Shown piece after piece: positions 38,577-47,389 of a stretch of DNA of 64,000 nucleotides. The position numbers were made by a program, and so were the translations under genes. Numbering within the stretch: position 1 is the first letter of the stretch; every line of letters begins with the position of its first letter. The stretch spans positions 211,001-275,000 of the forward strand of contig QVMW01000002.1 in assembly GCA_003417655.1 (NCBI GenBank), written 5' to 3'. Source of the stretch: Rhodobacteraceae bacterium 63075. GTDB taxonomy: Bacteria; Pseudomonadota; Alphaproteobacteria; Rhodobacterales; Rhodobacteraceae. Under the pieces are notes generated by a model. It saw only the letters and a program-made list of their open reading frames with translations. It ran no database searches and was not told where the DNA came from.

Positions 38577-40208
38577 ATGGGTTGGATGAAGGATGAAAGC
38601 GGGCTCGGGAAGAATGCCGCCAACTATGTTCCGCTGACGCCGCTGTCACATCTGCGCCGGGCCGCGCGGATATTCCCCGACAGGCTGGCCGTCGTCTACG
38701 GCGATCAGCACCGCAAGACCTATGCCGAATACCACGCCCGGGTGAGCCGCCTCGCCTCCGCGCTGGCGGGCGCGGGCATCGCCCCGGGCGATGTCGTCTC
38801 CACGATCCTGCCCAATATCCCCGCCCATGCCGAGGCGCATTTCGGCGTGCCCGCCGCAGGCGCGGTGCTGGGCGCGATCAACACGCGCCTCGACGCGGGA
38901 ACCATCGCCTATATCCTGGGCCACAGCGAAGCGAAGCTGGTGCTCTGCGACACGCAATTCCTGCCCCAGCTCGAAGCCGCCATCGCCGAGATGGAGGGCC
39001 CCGGCCCCGAAATCGTCGAGGTGGCCGACCCCTCCGCAGGTTTCCCGGCGACAGGGCGCTACACCGAGTATGAAGCCTTCCTCTCCGGGGGCGATCCGGC
39101 CTTCGCCTGGATCATGCCCGAGGACGAATGGGAAAGCCTCGCGCTCAACTACACCTCCGGGACGACAGGCCGCCCAAAGGGCGTGGTCTACCATCACCGC
39201 GGCGCCTATCTCATGACGATGGGCACAGTGGTGAGCTGGCAGCTCACGCTTCGGCCCATCTACCTTACGATCGTGCCACTGTTTCACTGCAACGGCTGGA
39301 ACCACACCTGGATGATGCCGCTGCTGGGCGGCACGGTGGTCTGCTGCCGCGACATCACGGCAAAACACATCTACGACGCCATCGCCGACGAGGGCGTGAC
39401 CCATTTCGGCGGCGCGCCCATCGTGCTGAGCACCATCGTCAATGCGGACGCGGCCGAGCGCCGCGACTTCTCGCACACCGTCGAGGTCTTCACCGCCGGT
39501 GCCCCGCCGCCCGCCGCCACGCTGGCCGCCATCGAACCGCTGGGCTTCAACGTCACGCAGGTCTACGGGCTGACGGAGACCTACGGCCATGTCACCGAAT
39601 GCCTCTGGAGAGACCGCTGGAACGATCACCCGGACGAGGACCGCTACGCCATCAAGGCGCGCACCGGCGTGCTCATGCCGATGATGGACGAGGCCGAGGT
39701 GCTCGACCCCGAAACCATGCAGAGCACGCCCAATGACGGCGAGACGCAGGGCGAGATCATGATCCGCGGCCATTGCGTGATGAAGGGCTACCTCAAGAAC
39801 CCCGAGGCCACGCGCGCCGCCTTCGAGGGCGGCTATTTCCACTCCGGCGACATCGCCGTGCAGCACCCCGACAGCTACCTTCAGATCAAGGACCGCTCCA
39901 AGGACATCATCATCTCCGGCGGCGAGAATGTCAGCTCCGTCGAGGTCGAGGGCATCGTCGCGGCGCATCCGGCCGTCGCGCTCTGCGCCGTCGTGGCCAA
40001 GCCCGACGAGAAATGGGGCGAGGTGCCCTGCGCCTTCGTCGAGCTGAAGAACGGTGCCGAGGCGACGGAGGAAGAGCTCATCGCCCACGCCCGCGCGCGC
40101 CTTGCAGGCTTCAAGACACCCAAGAAGGTCGTGTTCCGGGAGCTGCCCAAGACCTCCACGGGCAAGATCCAGAAATTCGAGCTGCGCGAGGTGGCCAAGA
40201 CGCTCTGA
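38577..40208 (+). CDS. Acyl-CoA synthetase, DmdB-like AMP-forming ligase
   Basis: A 543-residue ANL-superfamily ligase. The P-loop YTSGTTGRPKGVVYHH, A5 YGLTETYGHV, A7 YFHSGDIAV, A8 DRSKDIIISGGENVSSVEVEG and the C-terminal catalytic lysine in KTSTGKIQKFELRE are all intact. The start MGWMKDESGLGKNAANYVPL is like methylthiopropionyl-CoA ligases (DmdB) of roseobacters as I remember them, so methylthiopropionate or another short/medium-chain acid is a fair substrate guess. GGGAGGGG precedes the ATG. Confidence 0.9.
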   Translation: MGWMKDESGLGKNAANYVPLTPLSHLRRAARIFPDRLAVVYGDQHRKTYAEYHARVSRLASALAGAGIAPGDVVSTILPNIPAHAEAHFGVPAAGAVLGAINTRLDAGTIAYILGHSEAKLVLCDTQFLPQLEAAIAEMEGPGPEIVEVADPSAGFPATGRYTEYEAFLSGGDPAFAWIMPEDEWESLALNYTSGTTGRPKGVVYHHRGAYLMTMGTVVSWQLTLRPIYLTIVPLFHCNGWNHTWMMPLLGGTVVCCRDITAKHIYDAIADEGVTHFGGAPIVLSTIVNADAAERRDFSHTVEVFTAGAPPPAATLAAIEPLGFNVTQVYGLTETYGHVTECLWRDRWNDHPDEDRYAIKARTGVLMPMMDEAEVLDPETMQSTPNDGETQGEIMIRGHCVMKGYLKNPEATRAAFEGGYFHSGDIAVQHPDSYLQIKDRSKDIIISGGENVSSVEVEGIVAAHPAVALCAVVAKPDEKWGEVPCAFVELKNGAEATEEELIAHARARLAGFKTPKKVVFRELPKTSTGKIQKFELREVAKTL

Positions 40209-40645
40209 CGCGAGGGGGCAGCAAAGCCCCCGATCTCACCTTCTCCCAACAGACCCGGGAAGCGAAGCTCGTCATTGAACACCTTTGCCCCCCGGATCGC
40301 CCCGCGATCCGGTTCGCGCCTGCATTGACCCGGCAGGCGATTGCCCTTGGCAATCTGCCGGGAGGGGGCCCCGCCCCCAGGGCGGGCGCGAAGTGTTGGG
40401 ACGGTCGCGCCTGGTGCGACACTTGTGCTTTGAAGAGATGTCTCGGCAAGCGTCACCGCGCCCACCCTCGGGCTCGGGCGCGAACCTTGCGTCGCACCTT
40501 TCTTCGATGAACCCATGATCGGCTTCGGGTGACGAGGTCGCCCGCCGCGCCCCTGCGGCAGGCCGGGGTGCAATCCCTCTTCCCCCGCGCGCACCGTGCG
40601 TGCTAACCTCTGCCCAAAGAGGCAAGAGCAGGCCCGCCCTTACAG
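40209..40645. other. 437-nt gene-free, hairpin-rich spacer
   Basis: No credible coding sequence. It begins with GGGGGC-AGCAAA-GCCCCC after the ligase stop, a likely terminator. Further on are CCGGATCG/CGATCCGG (40292-40312), a long stem CCCGGCA..GATTGCC/GGCAATCTGCCGGG (40329-40362) and a G-run/C-run hairpin. The second half (about 40390-40645) shows no clear feature. It could hold a structured RNA or a degraded element. Confidence 0.6.
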
Positions 40646-41671
40646 ATGACAGCGCTCAAGGAATATGACCGCATCGAGGCCACCGGCCTCTGGCGTGCCA
40701 CCCCCGAGGCCCAGCGCCGCGAGGTCATCGTCTCCATCGGCGAGGCGACCCTGACGATCACCGATCACAGGGACACCGCGCTGGCGCATTGGTCGATCCC
40801 CGCCATCTCCCGCGCCAACCCCGGCAAGCGCCCTGCCGTCTTTCACCCCGATGCCGACCCGGGCGAGACGCTCGAGCTGCCCGAGGACGAGGCCCAGATG
40901 ATCGAGGCGATCGAGAAGCTGCGCAGCACCATCGAGCGCAGCCGCCCGCACCCGGGCCGCCTGCGGCTTTACACCGGCATCGCGATGCTCGCGCTCGCCG
41001 CCGCGATCACGCTTTTCTGGTTGCCCGGCGCGGCGCGCGATCACGCCCTGCGCGTCGTCCCCGACGTCAAGCGCCAGGAGATCGGCACCGCGCTGCTCGC
41101 GCGCATCTCCCGCGTTGCCGGGCAGCCCTGCGATGCAGCCGAAGGCACCCGTGTCCTGCGCAGCCTCGGCGCGCGCCTGCCCGCTCCGGACGGCGCGGCG
41201 CAGCTCGTCGTCCTGCGCGGTGGCGTCTCCGAGGCCGCGCATCTGCCCGGCGGGATCATCCTCATAGGCCGCGCCCTCGTCGAGGATTACGAGGAGCCCG
41301 ACGTCGTCGCCGCTTATATCGTCGCCGAACACATCGCCGCCCAGATCCGCGACCCGTTGCGCAGCCTGCTCGATCATGCCGGCTTCATCGCCACCTTCCG
41401 CCTTCTGACCACGGGCAGCATGACCGGCGAAACGCTCGATGCCTATGCCGAGCACCTGCTCACCCAGCCCCCGCGCGCCATCCCCGACGAGACGCTTCTG
41501 GCCGGGCTGGAAGCCTGGTCGGTCCGTGCCCGCCCCTATGCCTATGCGCGCGACATCACCGGCGAGCAGACCCTCGCGCTGATCGAGGCCGACCCGTTTG
41601 CGCGCGCGGCTCCCGAGCCGCTCATGTCCGACAATGACTGGCTCCGCCTCCAGGCGATCTGCGGCGGCTGA
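40646..41671 (+). CDS. M48-peptidase-like membrane protein lacking the zinc motif
   Basis: A 341-residue protein with an N-terminal soluble part (about 1-105), one membrane segment (LYTGIAMLALAAAITLFWLPGA, about 107-128) and a C-terminal region patterned like M48 peptidases: HLPGGIILIGRAL then DVVAAYIVAEHIAAQIRDPL. Where M48 enzymes have HExxH, this reads AEHIA, so both zinc-binding histidines are lost and it is probably not an active protease. The next operon, a molybdenum hydroxylase, begins 117 nt downstream; a link is only suggested by position. Confidence 0.6.
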   Translation: MTALKEYDRIEATGLWRATPEAQRREVIVSIGEATLTITDHRDTALAHWSIPAISRANPGKRPAVFHPDADPGETLELPEDEAQMIEAIEKLRSTIERSRPHPGRLRLYTGIAMLALAAAITLFWLPGAARDHALRVVPDVKRQEIGTALLARISRVAGQPCDAAEGTRVLRSLGARLPAPDGAAQLVVLRGGVSEAAHLPGGIILIGRALVEDYEEPDVVAAYIVAEHIAAQIRDPLRSLLDHAGFIATFRLLTTGSMTGETLDAYAEHLLTQPPRAIPDETLLAGLEAWSVRARPYAYARDITGEQTLALIEADPFARAAPEPLMSDNDWLRLQAICGG

Positions 41672-41788
41672 CCCGGCGCAGCGGAGAGCCCTTGCAAGCC
41701 CCCGCGCAACTCGGCAAGGTAGGGGCAAAGCCGCTGACTCGCTGCGCGGCAAATCCCTTCCCCTTTCCACCACGCATGGAGCGATGGC

Positions 41789-42652
41789 ATGAGATTCGAA
41801 GCGCCCACATCCCCCGAAGACGCCGCCAGCCTCCTGGCCGCGACCGACAATGCGCGCGTCCTCGCCGGCGGGACGGACCTGCTGGTGCGCCTGCGCGCCG
41901 GCCAGGTCGAGCCAGAGATGATCGTCGACATCAAGCGCATTGCCGGGATCGACGCGATCACCTCCGAGGATGGCGGCTGGCGCATCGGCGCGGGCGTTTC
42001 CTGCGCCGCGATGGGCGAGCATGACGCACTGGGGGCCGACTATCCCGGCGTCGTCGAAGGCGCCGAGCTGATCGGCTCGACACAGGTTCAGGGCCGCTGC
42101 ACGATGATCGGCAACCTGTGCAATGCAGGCCCCGCCGCCGACAGCGTGCCCGCCATGGTCGCGGCAGGTGCCATCGCCCATGTCGTCGGGCCGAAGGGCA
42201 CCCGCGAAGCCCCGGTCTTCGAGATCCCCGTGAGCCCCGGCAAGACCAGCCTCGCCAAGGGCGAATTCATCGCCTCGGTCTACCTGCCCCCGCGCGGGGC
42301 GCGCGGCGGCGACGCCTACCTGCGCTTCATCCCGCGCACCGAGATGGACATCGCCGCGGTCGGCTGCGCAGTGAACCTGAGCCTTGCCGATGACGGCACG
42401 GTCGAGAAAGCCTCCGTCGTGCTCGGCGCGGTCGGCCCCAAGGTCATCGAGGCCGCAGAGGCCGCTGCCGCCCTCATCGGCACCACATGCGACGACACGG
42501 CCCTCGCCGCCTGCGCCGAAGCGGCCACCGCCGCCGCCACACCCATCGACGACAAGCGCGGCACCGTAGAGTTCCGCAAGGACGTGACGGGCGTGCTCGC
42601 CCGCCGCGCCGCCCGGATCGCCTATACCCGCGCCAAAGGAGAGACATCATGA
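41789..42652 (+). CDS. Molybdenum hydroxylase, FAD-binding medium subunit
   Basis: A 287-residue FAD subunit of the xanthine dehydrogenase / CO dehydrogenase superfamily. VLAGGTDLLVRLRAG (residue 29 on) and CTMIGNLCNAGPAADS (about residue 106) are the two FAD-binding loops, followed by the CO_deh_flav_C domain. It transfers electrons from the iron-sulfur subunit to the final acceptor. Its stop overlaps the start of the 2Fe-2S subunit gene (ATGA), so the three subunit genes are translationally coupled. Confidence 0.92.
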   Translation: MRFEAPTSPEDAASLLAATDNARVLAGGTDLLVRLRAGQVEPEMIVDIKRIAGIDAITSEDGGWRIGAGVSCAAMGEHDALGADYPGVVEGAELIGSTQVQGRCTMIGNLCNAGPAADSVPAMVAAGAIAHVVGPKGTREAPVFEIPVSPGKTSLAKGEFIASVYLPPRGARGGDAYLRFIPRTEMDIAAVGCAVNLSLADDGTVEKASVVLGAVGPKVIEAAEAAAALIGTTCDDTALAACAEAATAAATPIDDKRGTVEFRKDVTGVLARRAARIAYTRAKGETS

Positions 42653-43128
42653 GCCGTATCCACGTCACCACAACGATCAACGGCGACGAGACCGAGTATC
42701 TCTGCGAGCCCCAGGACACGCTGCTCGACGTCCTGCGCGACGAGCTCGACCTGACCGGCTCCAAGGAAGGCTGCGCCTCGGGCGATTGCGGCGCCTGCTC
42801 GGTCATGCTCGATGGCCGCCTGGTCTGCTCCTGCCTCGTGCTGGGCGCAGAGGCCGAGGGCCGCGCAGTCGAGACCATCGAGGGCATGGCATCGGGCGAG
42901 GAGCTGCACCCGCTCCAGCAGGCCTTCATCGACAAGGCCGCGCTGCAATGCGGCATCTGCACGCCCGGGATCCTCGTCGCCGCCAAGGACCTGCTCGAAC
43001 GCAACCCCGACCCGACAGAGGAGGAGGTGCGCTACTGGCTCGCCGGCAACCTCTGCCGCTGCACGGGCTATGACAAGATCATCCGCGCGGTGCTCGACAC
43101 CGCCGCCGACATGAGAGGAGCTGCCTGA
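42649..43128 (+). CDS. Molybdenum hydroxylase, 2Fe-2S small subunit
   Basis: A 159-residue subunit with two 2Fe-2S sites. The plant-ferredoxin-like N-domain has CASGDCGACSVMLDGRLVC, and the helical C-domain has CGICTPG and CRCTGY. Electrons flow from the molybdenum centre through these clusters to FAD. AAAGGAGAG precedes ATG 42649; the longer frame to the left lies inside the FAD subunit gene and is not used. The stop overlaps the large-subunit start by 1 nt. Confidence 0.95.
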   Translation: MSRIHVTTTINGDETEYLCEPQDTLLDVLRDELDLTGSKEGCASGDCGACSVMLDGRLVCSCLVLGAEAEGRAVETIEGMASGEELHPLQQAFIDKAALQCGICTPGILVAAKDLLERNPDPTEEEVRYWLAGNLCRCTGYDKIIRAVLDTAADMRGAA

Positions 43129-45380
43129 TGGCCAAAGACGAGTTCCAATCCCGCCAGTTCAAGGTCGTCGGCACCCGCGTGCCGCGCCCCGACGGTGTCG
43201 ACAAGGTCACCGGTCGCGCCCGCTACGGCGCGGACATCACCGCGCCCGGCATGCTCACCGGCCTGTGCCTGCGCTCGCCGCACGCCCACGCGCGCATCCG
43301 CTCGATCGACACCTCGGCAGCCGAGGCCATGAAAGGCGTCAAGGCCGTCGTCACCCGCGCCGATTTCGACGTCACGCCAGAAAGCAGCGGGAACCGCGAC
43401 GTGCTCGACAACGTCATGGCCGGCGACAAGGCGCTCTATGACGGTCATACCGTCGCCGCCGTCGCCGCCACCTCGCGCTCCGTCGCGCGGGCCGCGCTCA
43501 AGGCGATCAAGGTCGACTACGAGGTGCTGCCCCACGTCACGGATGTGGACGAGGCGATGAAGCCGGATGCGCCTGTGCTCCACGAGGGCCGCCAGCAGGA
43601 GAGCGTGCCGGAGGGATACAGCCAGAACGTGCTCGCCCGCTCGCAATATGGCCATGGCGACGTGGACAAGGGCTTCGAAGAGGCCGACATCGTGATCGAG
43701 CGGCATTTCACCACAGCCGCCACCCACCAGGGCTATATCGAGCCCCATGCCTGCCTCGCGACGATGGGCGGAGACGGCAAGGCCGACCTTTGGTGCTGTA
43801 CGCAAGGCCACTACCACGTCCGCGACACCTGCGCCGAACTGCTCGGCATGGACACCGGCCAGCTCAAGGTCACCTCGTCGGAGATCGGCGGCGGCTTCGG
43901 CGGCAAGACGACCGTCTTCCTCGAGCCGGTGGCGCTGATGCTGTCGCGCAAATCCGGCAAGCCGGTCAAGATGACCATGAGCCGCGAGGAGGTCCTGCGC
44001 GCTTCCGGGCCGACAGCCTCCACCTCGGTCAGCATCAAGATCGGTGCGCGCAAGGACGGGCGGATCACGGCGGGCTGGGGCGATTTCCGCTACCAGAACG
44101 GCGCTTTCGAGGCCATGAACGGCGCGCTCGGTGCCATGTGCGGCTTCGCGCCCTATGATCTGGAGAACGTGCGCACCACGGGCTGGGAAGTCGTCACCAA
44201 CCGGCCCAAGGCCGCCGCCTACCGCGCCCCCGGCGCGCCCATGGCCGCCTTCGCCGTGGAAAGCGTGGTCGACGAGCTCGCAGGCGAGCTTGGCATGGAC
44301 CCGATCGACTTCCGGCTGATGAACGCCGCCGACGAGGGGACCAAGGCCGCCTACGGGCCGACCTACCCGGCCATCGGCCTCAAATCCGTGCTCGAAGCGG
44401 CGAAGGACCACCCGCACTGGAACACACCGCTCGAAGGCGAGAACCGCGGCCGTGGCTTCGCCGTGGGCTTCTGGTTCAATTTCGGCGGCAATACCTCCGT
44501 CTCGCTGATGATCAACGGCGACGGCACCGTCTCGCTCTCCGAAGGCAACCCCGATATCGGCGGCTCCCGCGCCTCCATGTCGATGATGGCCGCCGAGGAG
44601 CTGGGCATCCCCTATGAGCATGTTCGCTGCGTGATCGCCGACACCGCCTCGCTGGGCCAGAACGACATCACCGATGGCAGCCGCGTGACCTTCGCCGTCG
44701 GCCTCGCCACGATCAAGGCCGCGCGCCATGCCATCGACATCATGAAGGCCCGCGCCGCCAGGATCTGGGGGATCGACGAAGAAGCCGTCGAATGGGTCGA
44801 CGGCGCGGCCCAGCCCGCCGGGCCCAATGCCGGCAAGTTCGAGCCCATGACCCTCAAGGAGATCGCCGCCCTCGCCTCGAAGACCGGCGGCCCCATCGCG
44901 GGGCATTTCGAGGTCAATGCTGAGGGCGCGGGCGTGAGCTTCGGGGCCCATATCGCCGACACGGAGGTCGACCCGGAGACAGGCGCGGTAAAGGTGCTGC
45001 GCTACACCGTCTTCCAGGACGCGGGCAAGGCCGTGCATCCCGACTATGTCGAGGGCCAGATGCAGGGCGGTGCCGTGCAGGGCATCGGCTGGGCGCTCAA
45101 CGAGGAATATATCTACGGCGAGGACGGCATACTCCAGAACCCGGGCTATCTCGACTACCGGATTCCCGTCGCCTCCGATCTGCCGATGATCGACACCAAG
45201 ATCCTCGAGATCCCCAATCCCGGCCACCCCTACGGCGTGCGCGGCGTGGGCGAGACGGGGATCGTCCCACCGCTCGCCACGCTCGCCAATGCCGTGAGCC
45301 GGGCCGCCGGCGTGCGGATGACATCGCTGCCCATGTCCCCGCCCAAGCTGCTGGCGGCGATCAAGGCCGCGAAAGGCTAG
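43128..45380 (+). CDS. Molybdenum hydroxylase, molybdopterin-binding large subunit
   Basis: A 750-residue catalytic subunit. Domain a/b begins VDKVTGRARYGADI, GGGFGGKT (about residue 256) contacts the cofactor, and GVGETGIVPPLATLANAV near the C-terminus holds the glutamate expected to be the active-site base. The loop that defines form I CO dehydrogenase (AYRCSFR) or form II (AYRGAGR) reads AYRAPGAP, so it should not be called CoxL. It likely oxidises an aldehyde, purine or N-heterocycle. AGAGGAG precedes the ATG. Confidence 0.92.
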   Translation: MAKDEFQSRQFKVVGTRVPRPDGVDKVTGRARYGADITAPGMLTGLCLRSPHAHARIRSIDTSAAEAMKGVKAVVTRADFDVTPESSGNRDVLDNVMAGDKALYDGHTVAAVAATSRSVARAALKAIKVDYEVLPHVTDVDEAMKPDAPVLHEGRQQESVPEGYSQNVLARSQYGHGDVDKGFEEADIVIERHFTTAATHQGYIEPHACLATMGGDGKADLWCCTQGHYHVRDTCAELLGMDTGQLKVTSSEIGGGFGGKTTVFLEPVALMLSRKSGKPVKMTMSREEVLRASGPTASTSVSIKIGARKDGRITAGWGDFRYQNGAFEAMNGALGAMCGFAPYDLENVRTTGWEVVTNRPKAAAYRAPGAPMAAFAVESVVDELAGELGMDPIDFRLMNAADEGTKAAYGPTYPAIGLKSVLEAAKDHPHWNTPLEGENRGRGFAVGFWFNFGGNTSVSLMINGDGTVSLSEGNPDIGGSRASMSMMAAEELGIPYEHVRCVIADTASLGQNDITDGSRVTFAVGLATIKAARHAIDIMKARAARIWGIDEEAVEWVDGAAQPAGPNAGKFEPMTLKEIAALASKTGGPIAGHFEVNAEGAGVSFGAHIADTEVDPETGAVKVLRYTVFQDAGKAVHPDYVEGQMQGGAVQGIGWALNEEYIYGEDGILQNPGYLDYRIPVASDLPMIDTKILEIPNPGHPYGVRGVGETGIVPPLATLANAVSRAAGVRMTSLPMSPPKLLAAIKAAKG

Positions 45381-45382
45381 CC

Positions 45383-45625
45383 ATGGTCAAGGTCGCGCTC
45401 TGGGGCTCACTGGCCGAGCTCGCGGGAGAACGCGAGGTCGAGGTCGAGGCCGGTAACCTGCGCGAGCTGCTCAAGGCGCTGGAGGAGGGCTACCCGGCCC
45501 TCCGCCCCCAGCTGGATCGCGGCGTGTCGGTCTCCATCGACAGCAAGATCTACAATGACAGCTGGTTCCAGCCCATCGAGGAGGACAGCGAAGTCGTCCT
45601 GCTCTCCCGCCTCGAAGGCGGCTGA
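45383..45625 (+). CDS. MoaD/ThiS-like sulfur-carrier protein
   Basis: An 80-residue beta-grasp protein: VKVALWGSLAELAGEREVEVEAGNLRELLKALEEGYPAL, and the C-terminal SRLEGG with the terminal di-glycine needed for adenylation and thiocarboxylate formation. It starts 2 nt after the molybdenum hydroxylase large subunit, which suggests a dedicated sulfur carrier for molybdopterin synthesis or sulfuration. No MoaE-like gene is adjacent. ThiS is the other possibility but the context favours a MoaD-like role. Confidence 0.82.
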   Translation: MVKVALWGSLAELAGEREVEVEAGNLRELLKALEEGYPALRPQLDRGVSVSIDSKIYNDSWFQPIEEDSEVVLLSRLEGG

Positions 45626-45701
45626 AACGCCGGCCCCCGCGCCCCGCACGCTGTGCGAGCCCATCATGTACCGTCAGGCGCCATCAATAGCAGCATCCTT
45701 G

Positions 45702-45798
45702 CCTTTTTTCTTGCCAGAAATATCCCGTGGGGGGGGTCTGGGGGGGAGCCGCGCTCCCCCCCAGTTGGTCGGATTTGGCGAAGCCAAATTCGAAACCG
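45702..45798 (+). repeat. Compound 3' repeat, copy D (full length)
   Basis: Pyrimidine run with TTCTTGCC, AGAAATATCCCG, a very long G-run (GGGGGGGTCTGGGGGGG) paired with CCCCCCC, then TCGGATTTGG-CGA-AGCCAAATTCGA and AAACC. It begins about 77 nt after the MoaD-like stop, in sense, and ends at the stop of the convergent transglycosylase gene. Confidence 0.8.
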
Positions 45799-45800
45799 GC

Positions 45801-47165
45801 TCACCGCCCCTTGATATGCCGCAGCAGCGCCTCGCTGGCATAGCCGTCCACAGCGAGCCCGGCCGATTTCTGGTAGGCGCGGATCATCCGCTTGGTGTTC
45901 GGCCCGATCTTCCCGTCGATCTTTTCCAGCGGATAGCCCCGCCGCTTGAGCGCGCGTTGCAGATCCTTGGTCTCTTCTTCGGTCAGGGGCCGCTCGCCCG
46001 GCGCGAAATCGCCCTTGAAGGGCGCGCCGCCCTTCAGGCGGTCCGCGAGATGCCCCACCCCGATCACATAGGCATCGGCGGCATTGTAGCGCTCGATGGC
46101 GCGGAAATTCTTGGCGAAGATCATCAGCGCCAGCCCGCGCCCGCCCTCGGGCAGCAGGATCGAGGCCGAGCCGTAATCGCGCACCGCGCGCCCGTTGACA
46201 TCGCGCACGCCCAAAGCGGCCCATTGGCTCGGCATCTTGAGCACGTCGCGGCGCGCGAGCCCCCTGTTGAACCCCTGCGGCAGCCGCACCTCCACGCCCC
46301 ATGGCATGCCCTGCGTCCAGCCCGAGCGGGCGAGGTAAGCCGCCGTGGAGGCCAGCGCATCGGCCGGGTTGCGGCCCCATATGTCGCGCTTGCCGTCGCC
46401 GGTGAAATCCACGGCAAAGAGCTCGTAGCTCGTGGGGATGAACTGGGTATGGCCCATCGCCCCGGCCCAGGAGCCCTTCATGCGCCCCGGCGTCGTGTCG
46501 CCGTTCTCAAGGATCTTCAGCGCCGCGATGAGCTGCTTTTCGAAGAACGCGCCCCGCCGCCCGTCATGGGCCAGCGTTGCCATGGCCTCGATCACGTTAT
46601 ATTCGCCCGTCAGCTCGCCATAGAAGCTCTCCAGCCCCCAGACCGCGACGACGATCTCCTTGTCGACGCCATACTTGCGCTCGATCTGGTTCAAAAGCCG
46701 GCCGTGACGGCGCAGCATCCGCTTGCCGTCGCGCACGCGTTTCTCGGAGGTCGCATTGGCGAGATACTCCCAGATCGTCTTGGTGAACTCGGCCTGGTTG
46801 CGGTCGCGCTCGATCACGTCGGTGTTGTAGCGGATGCCGCGAAAGGCCCGGTCGATCACGCGCTGGCTGATCCCGGTGCGCCGCGCCCGTGGCTTGAAGC
46901 CTTCCACCCAGCGCTCGAACGCGGCATTGCGCGGGTAGCTCTTGACCTGCGTTGCGCGCGGGCCCGCGCCGAGATCGGCGGGCCTCAGGCGCGGGCGCAG
47001 CGTCGGAACAAGCGCGCTCACCCGCATCACCGAGACAACCTCGCCGCCCGCGCCGGAGCCCGGGCGCATGACCGGCCTCAGCGAGCTGTCCACGGGCGCG
47101 CTCGCCGCCGCGAAACCGCCCAAACCGATGATGAATGCCAGACCTGCCAGACCCTGCCGAACCAT
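45801..47165 (-). CDS. MltB-type lytic murein transglycosylase with peptidoglycan-binding domain
   Basis: A 454-residue exported enzyme that cleaves peptidoglycan between MurNAc and GlcNAc. The N-terminus is a signal sequence (MVRQGLAGLAFIIGLGGFAAA). SLT_2 domain: YGVDKEIVVAVWGLESFYG, in which Glu of LESFYG is catalytic, and GSWAGAMGHTQFIPTSY. The C-terminal 60 residues form a PG_binding_1 domain (LQRALKRRGYPLEKIDGKIGPNTKRMIRAYQ). No lipobox is seen. AGAGG precedes the ATG at 47165. Confidence 0.93.
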   Translation of the reverse strand: MVRQGLAGLAFIIGLGGFAAASAPVDSSLRPVMRPGSGAGGEVVSVMRVSALVPTLRPRLRPADLGAGPRATQVKSYPRNAAFERWVEGFKPRARRTGISQRVIDRAFRGIRYNTDVIERDRNQAEFTKTIWEYLANATSEKRVRDGKRMLRRHGRLLNQIERKYGVDKEIVVAVWGLESFYGELTGEYNVIEAMATLAHDGRRGAFFEKQLIAALKILENGDTTPGRMKGSWAGAMGHTQFIPTSYELFAVDFTGDGKRDIWGRNPADALASTAAYLARSGWTQGMPWGVEVRLPQGFNRGLARRDVLKMPSQWAALGVRDVNGRAVRDYGSASILLPEGGRGLALMIFAKNFRAIERYNAADAYVIGVGHLADRLKGGAPFKGDFAPGERPLTEEETKDLQRALKRRGYPLEKIDGKIGPNTKRMIRAYQKSAGLAVDGYASEALLRHIKGR

Positions 47166-47310
47166 ACCGCGCCTCTTTGCTGCACGCTTTTATTGTAGCT
47201 TAAACTGAAACCGGTGTTTCCGAAAGCGCGCGATGCGCCGCGGCTTGGCGGATATTCGCCCTGATCTCGCGCGGGCGCGCGCCATAAGCGGGGGTCTGCG
47301 CATGTTTGGT

Positions 47311-47388
47311 GGTTTCGAATTTGCTTCGCAAATCCGATCCGCCGGGGGCGCTGCCCCCGGACCCCCGGGATATTTATAGCAAGAAAAG
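47311..47388 (-). repeat. Compound 3' repeat, copy E (full length)
   Basis: Read on the minus strand it begins 1 nt after the rnr stop: CCTTTTCTTGCT, ATAAATATCCC, GGGGGTCCGGGGGC with its CCCCCGG partner, then ATCGGATTTGC-GAA-GCAAATTCGA and AAACC. As in the other copies, it is sense with respect to the gene in front of it. Confidence 0.8.
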
Positions 47389-47389
47389 G

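Noticed and set aside
43068..45227. 719-codon frame antisense to the molybdenum hydroxylase large subunit
   Set aside because: Opposite-strand artefact of codon bias; no motifs, while the sense frame carries all family motifs. The same applies to the frames opposite rnr (47645-49687) and the extended acyl-CoA dehydrogenase (28529-30469).
43128..45380. Naming the large subunit CoxL (CO dehydrogenase)
   Set aside because: The diagnostic active-site loop is AYRAPGAP, not AYRCSFR or AYRGAGR.
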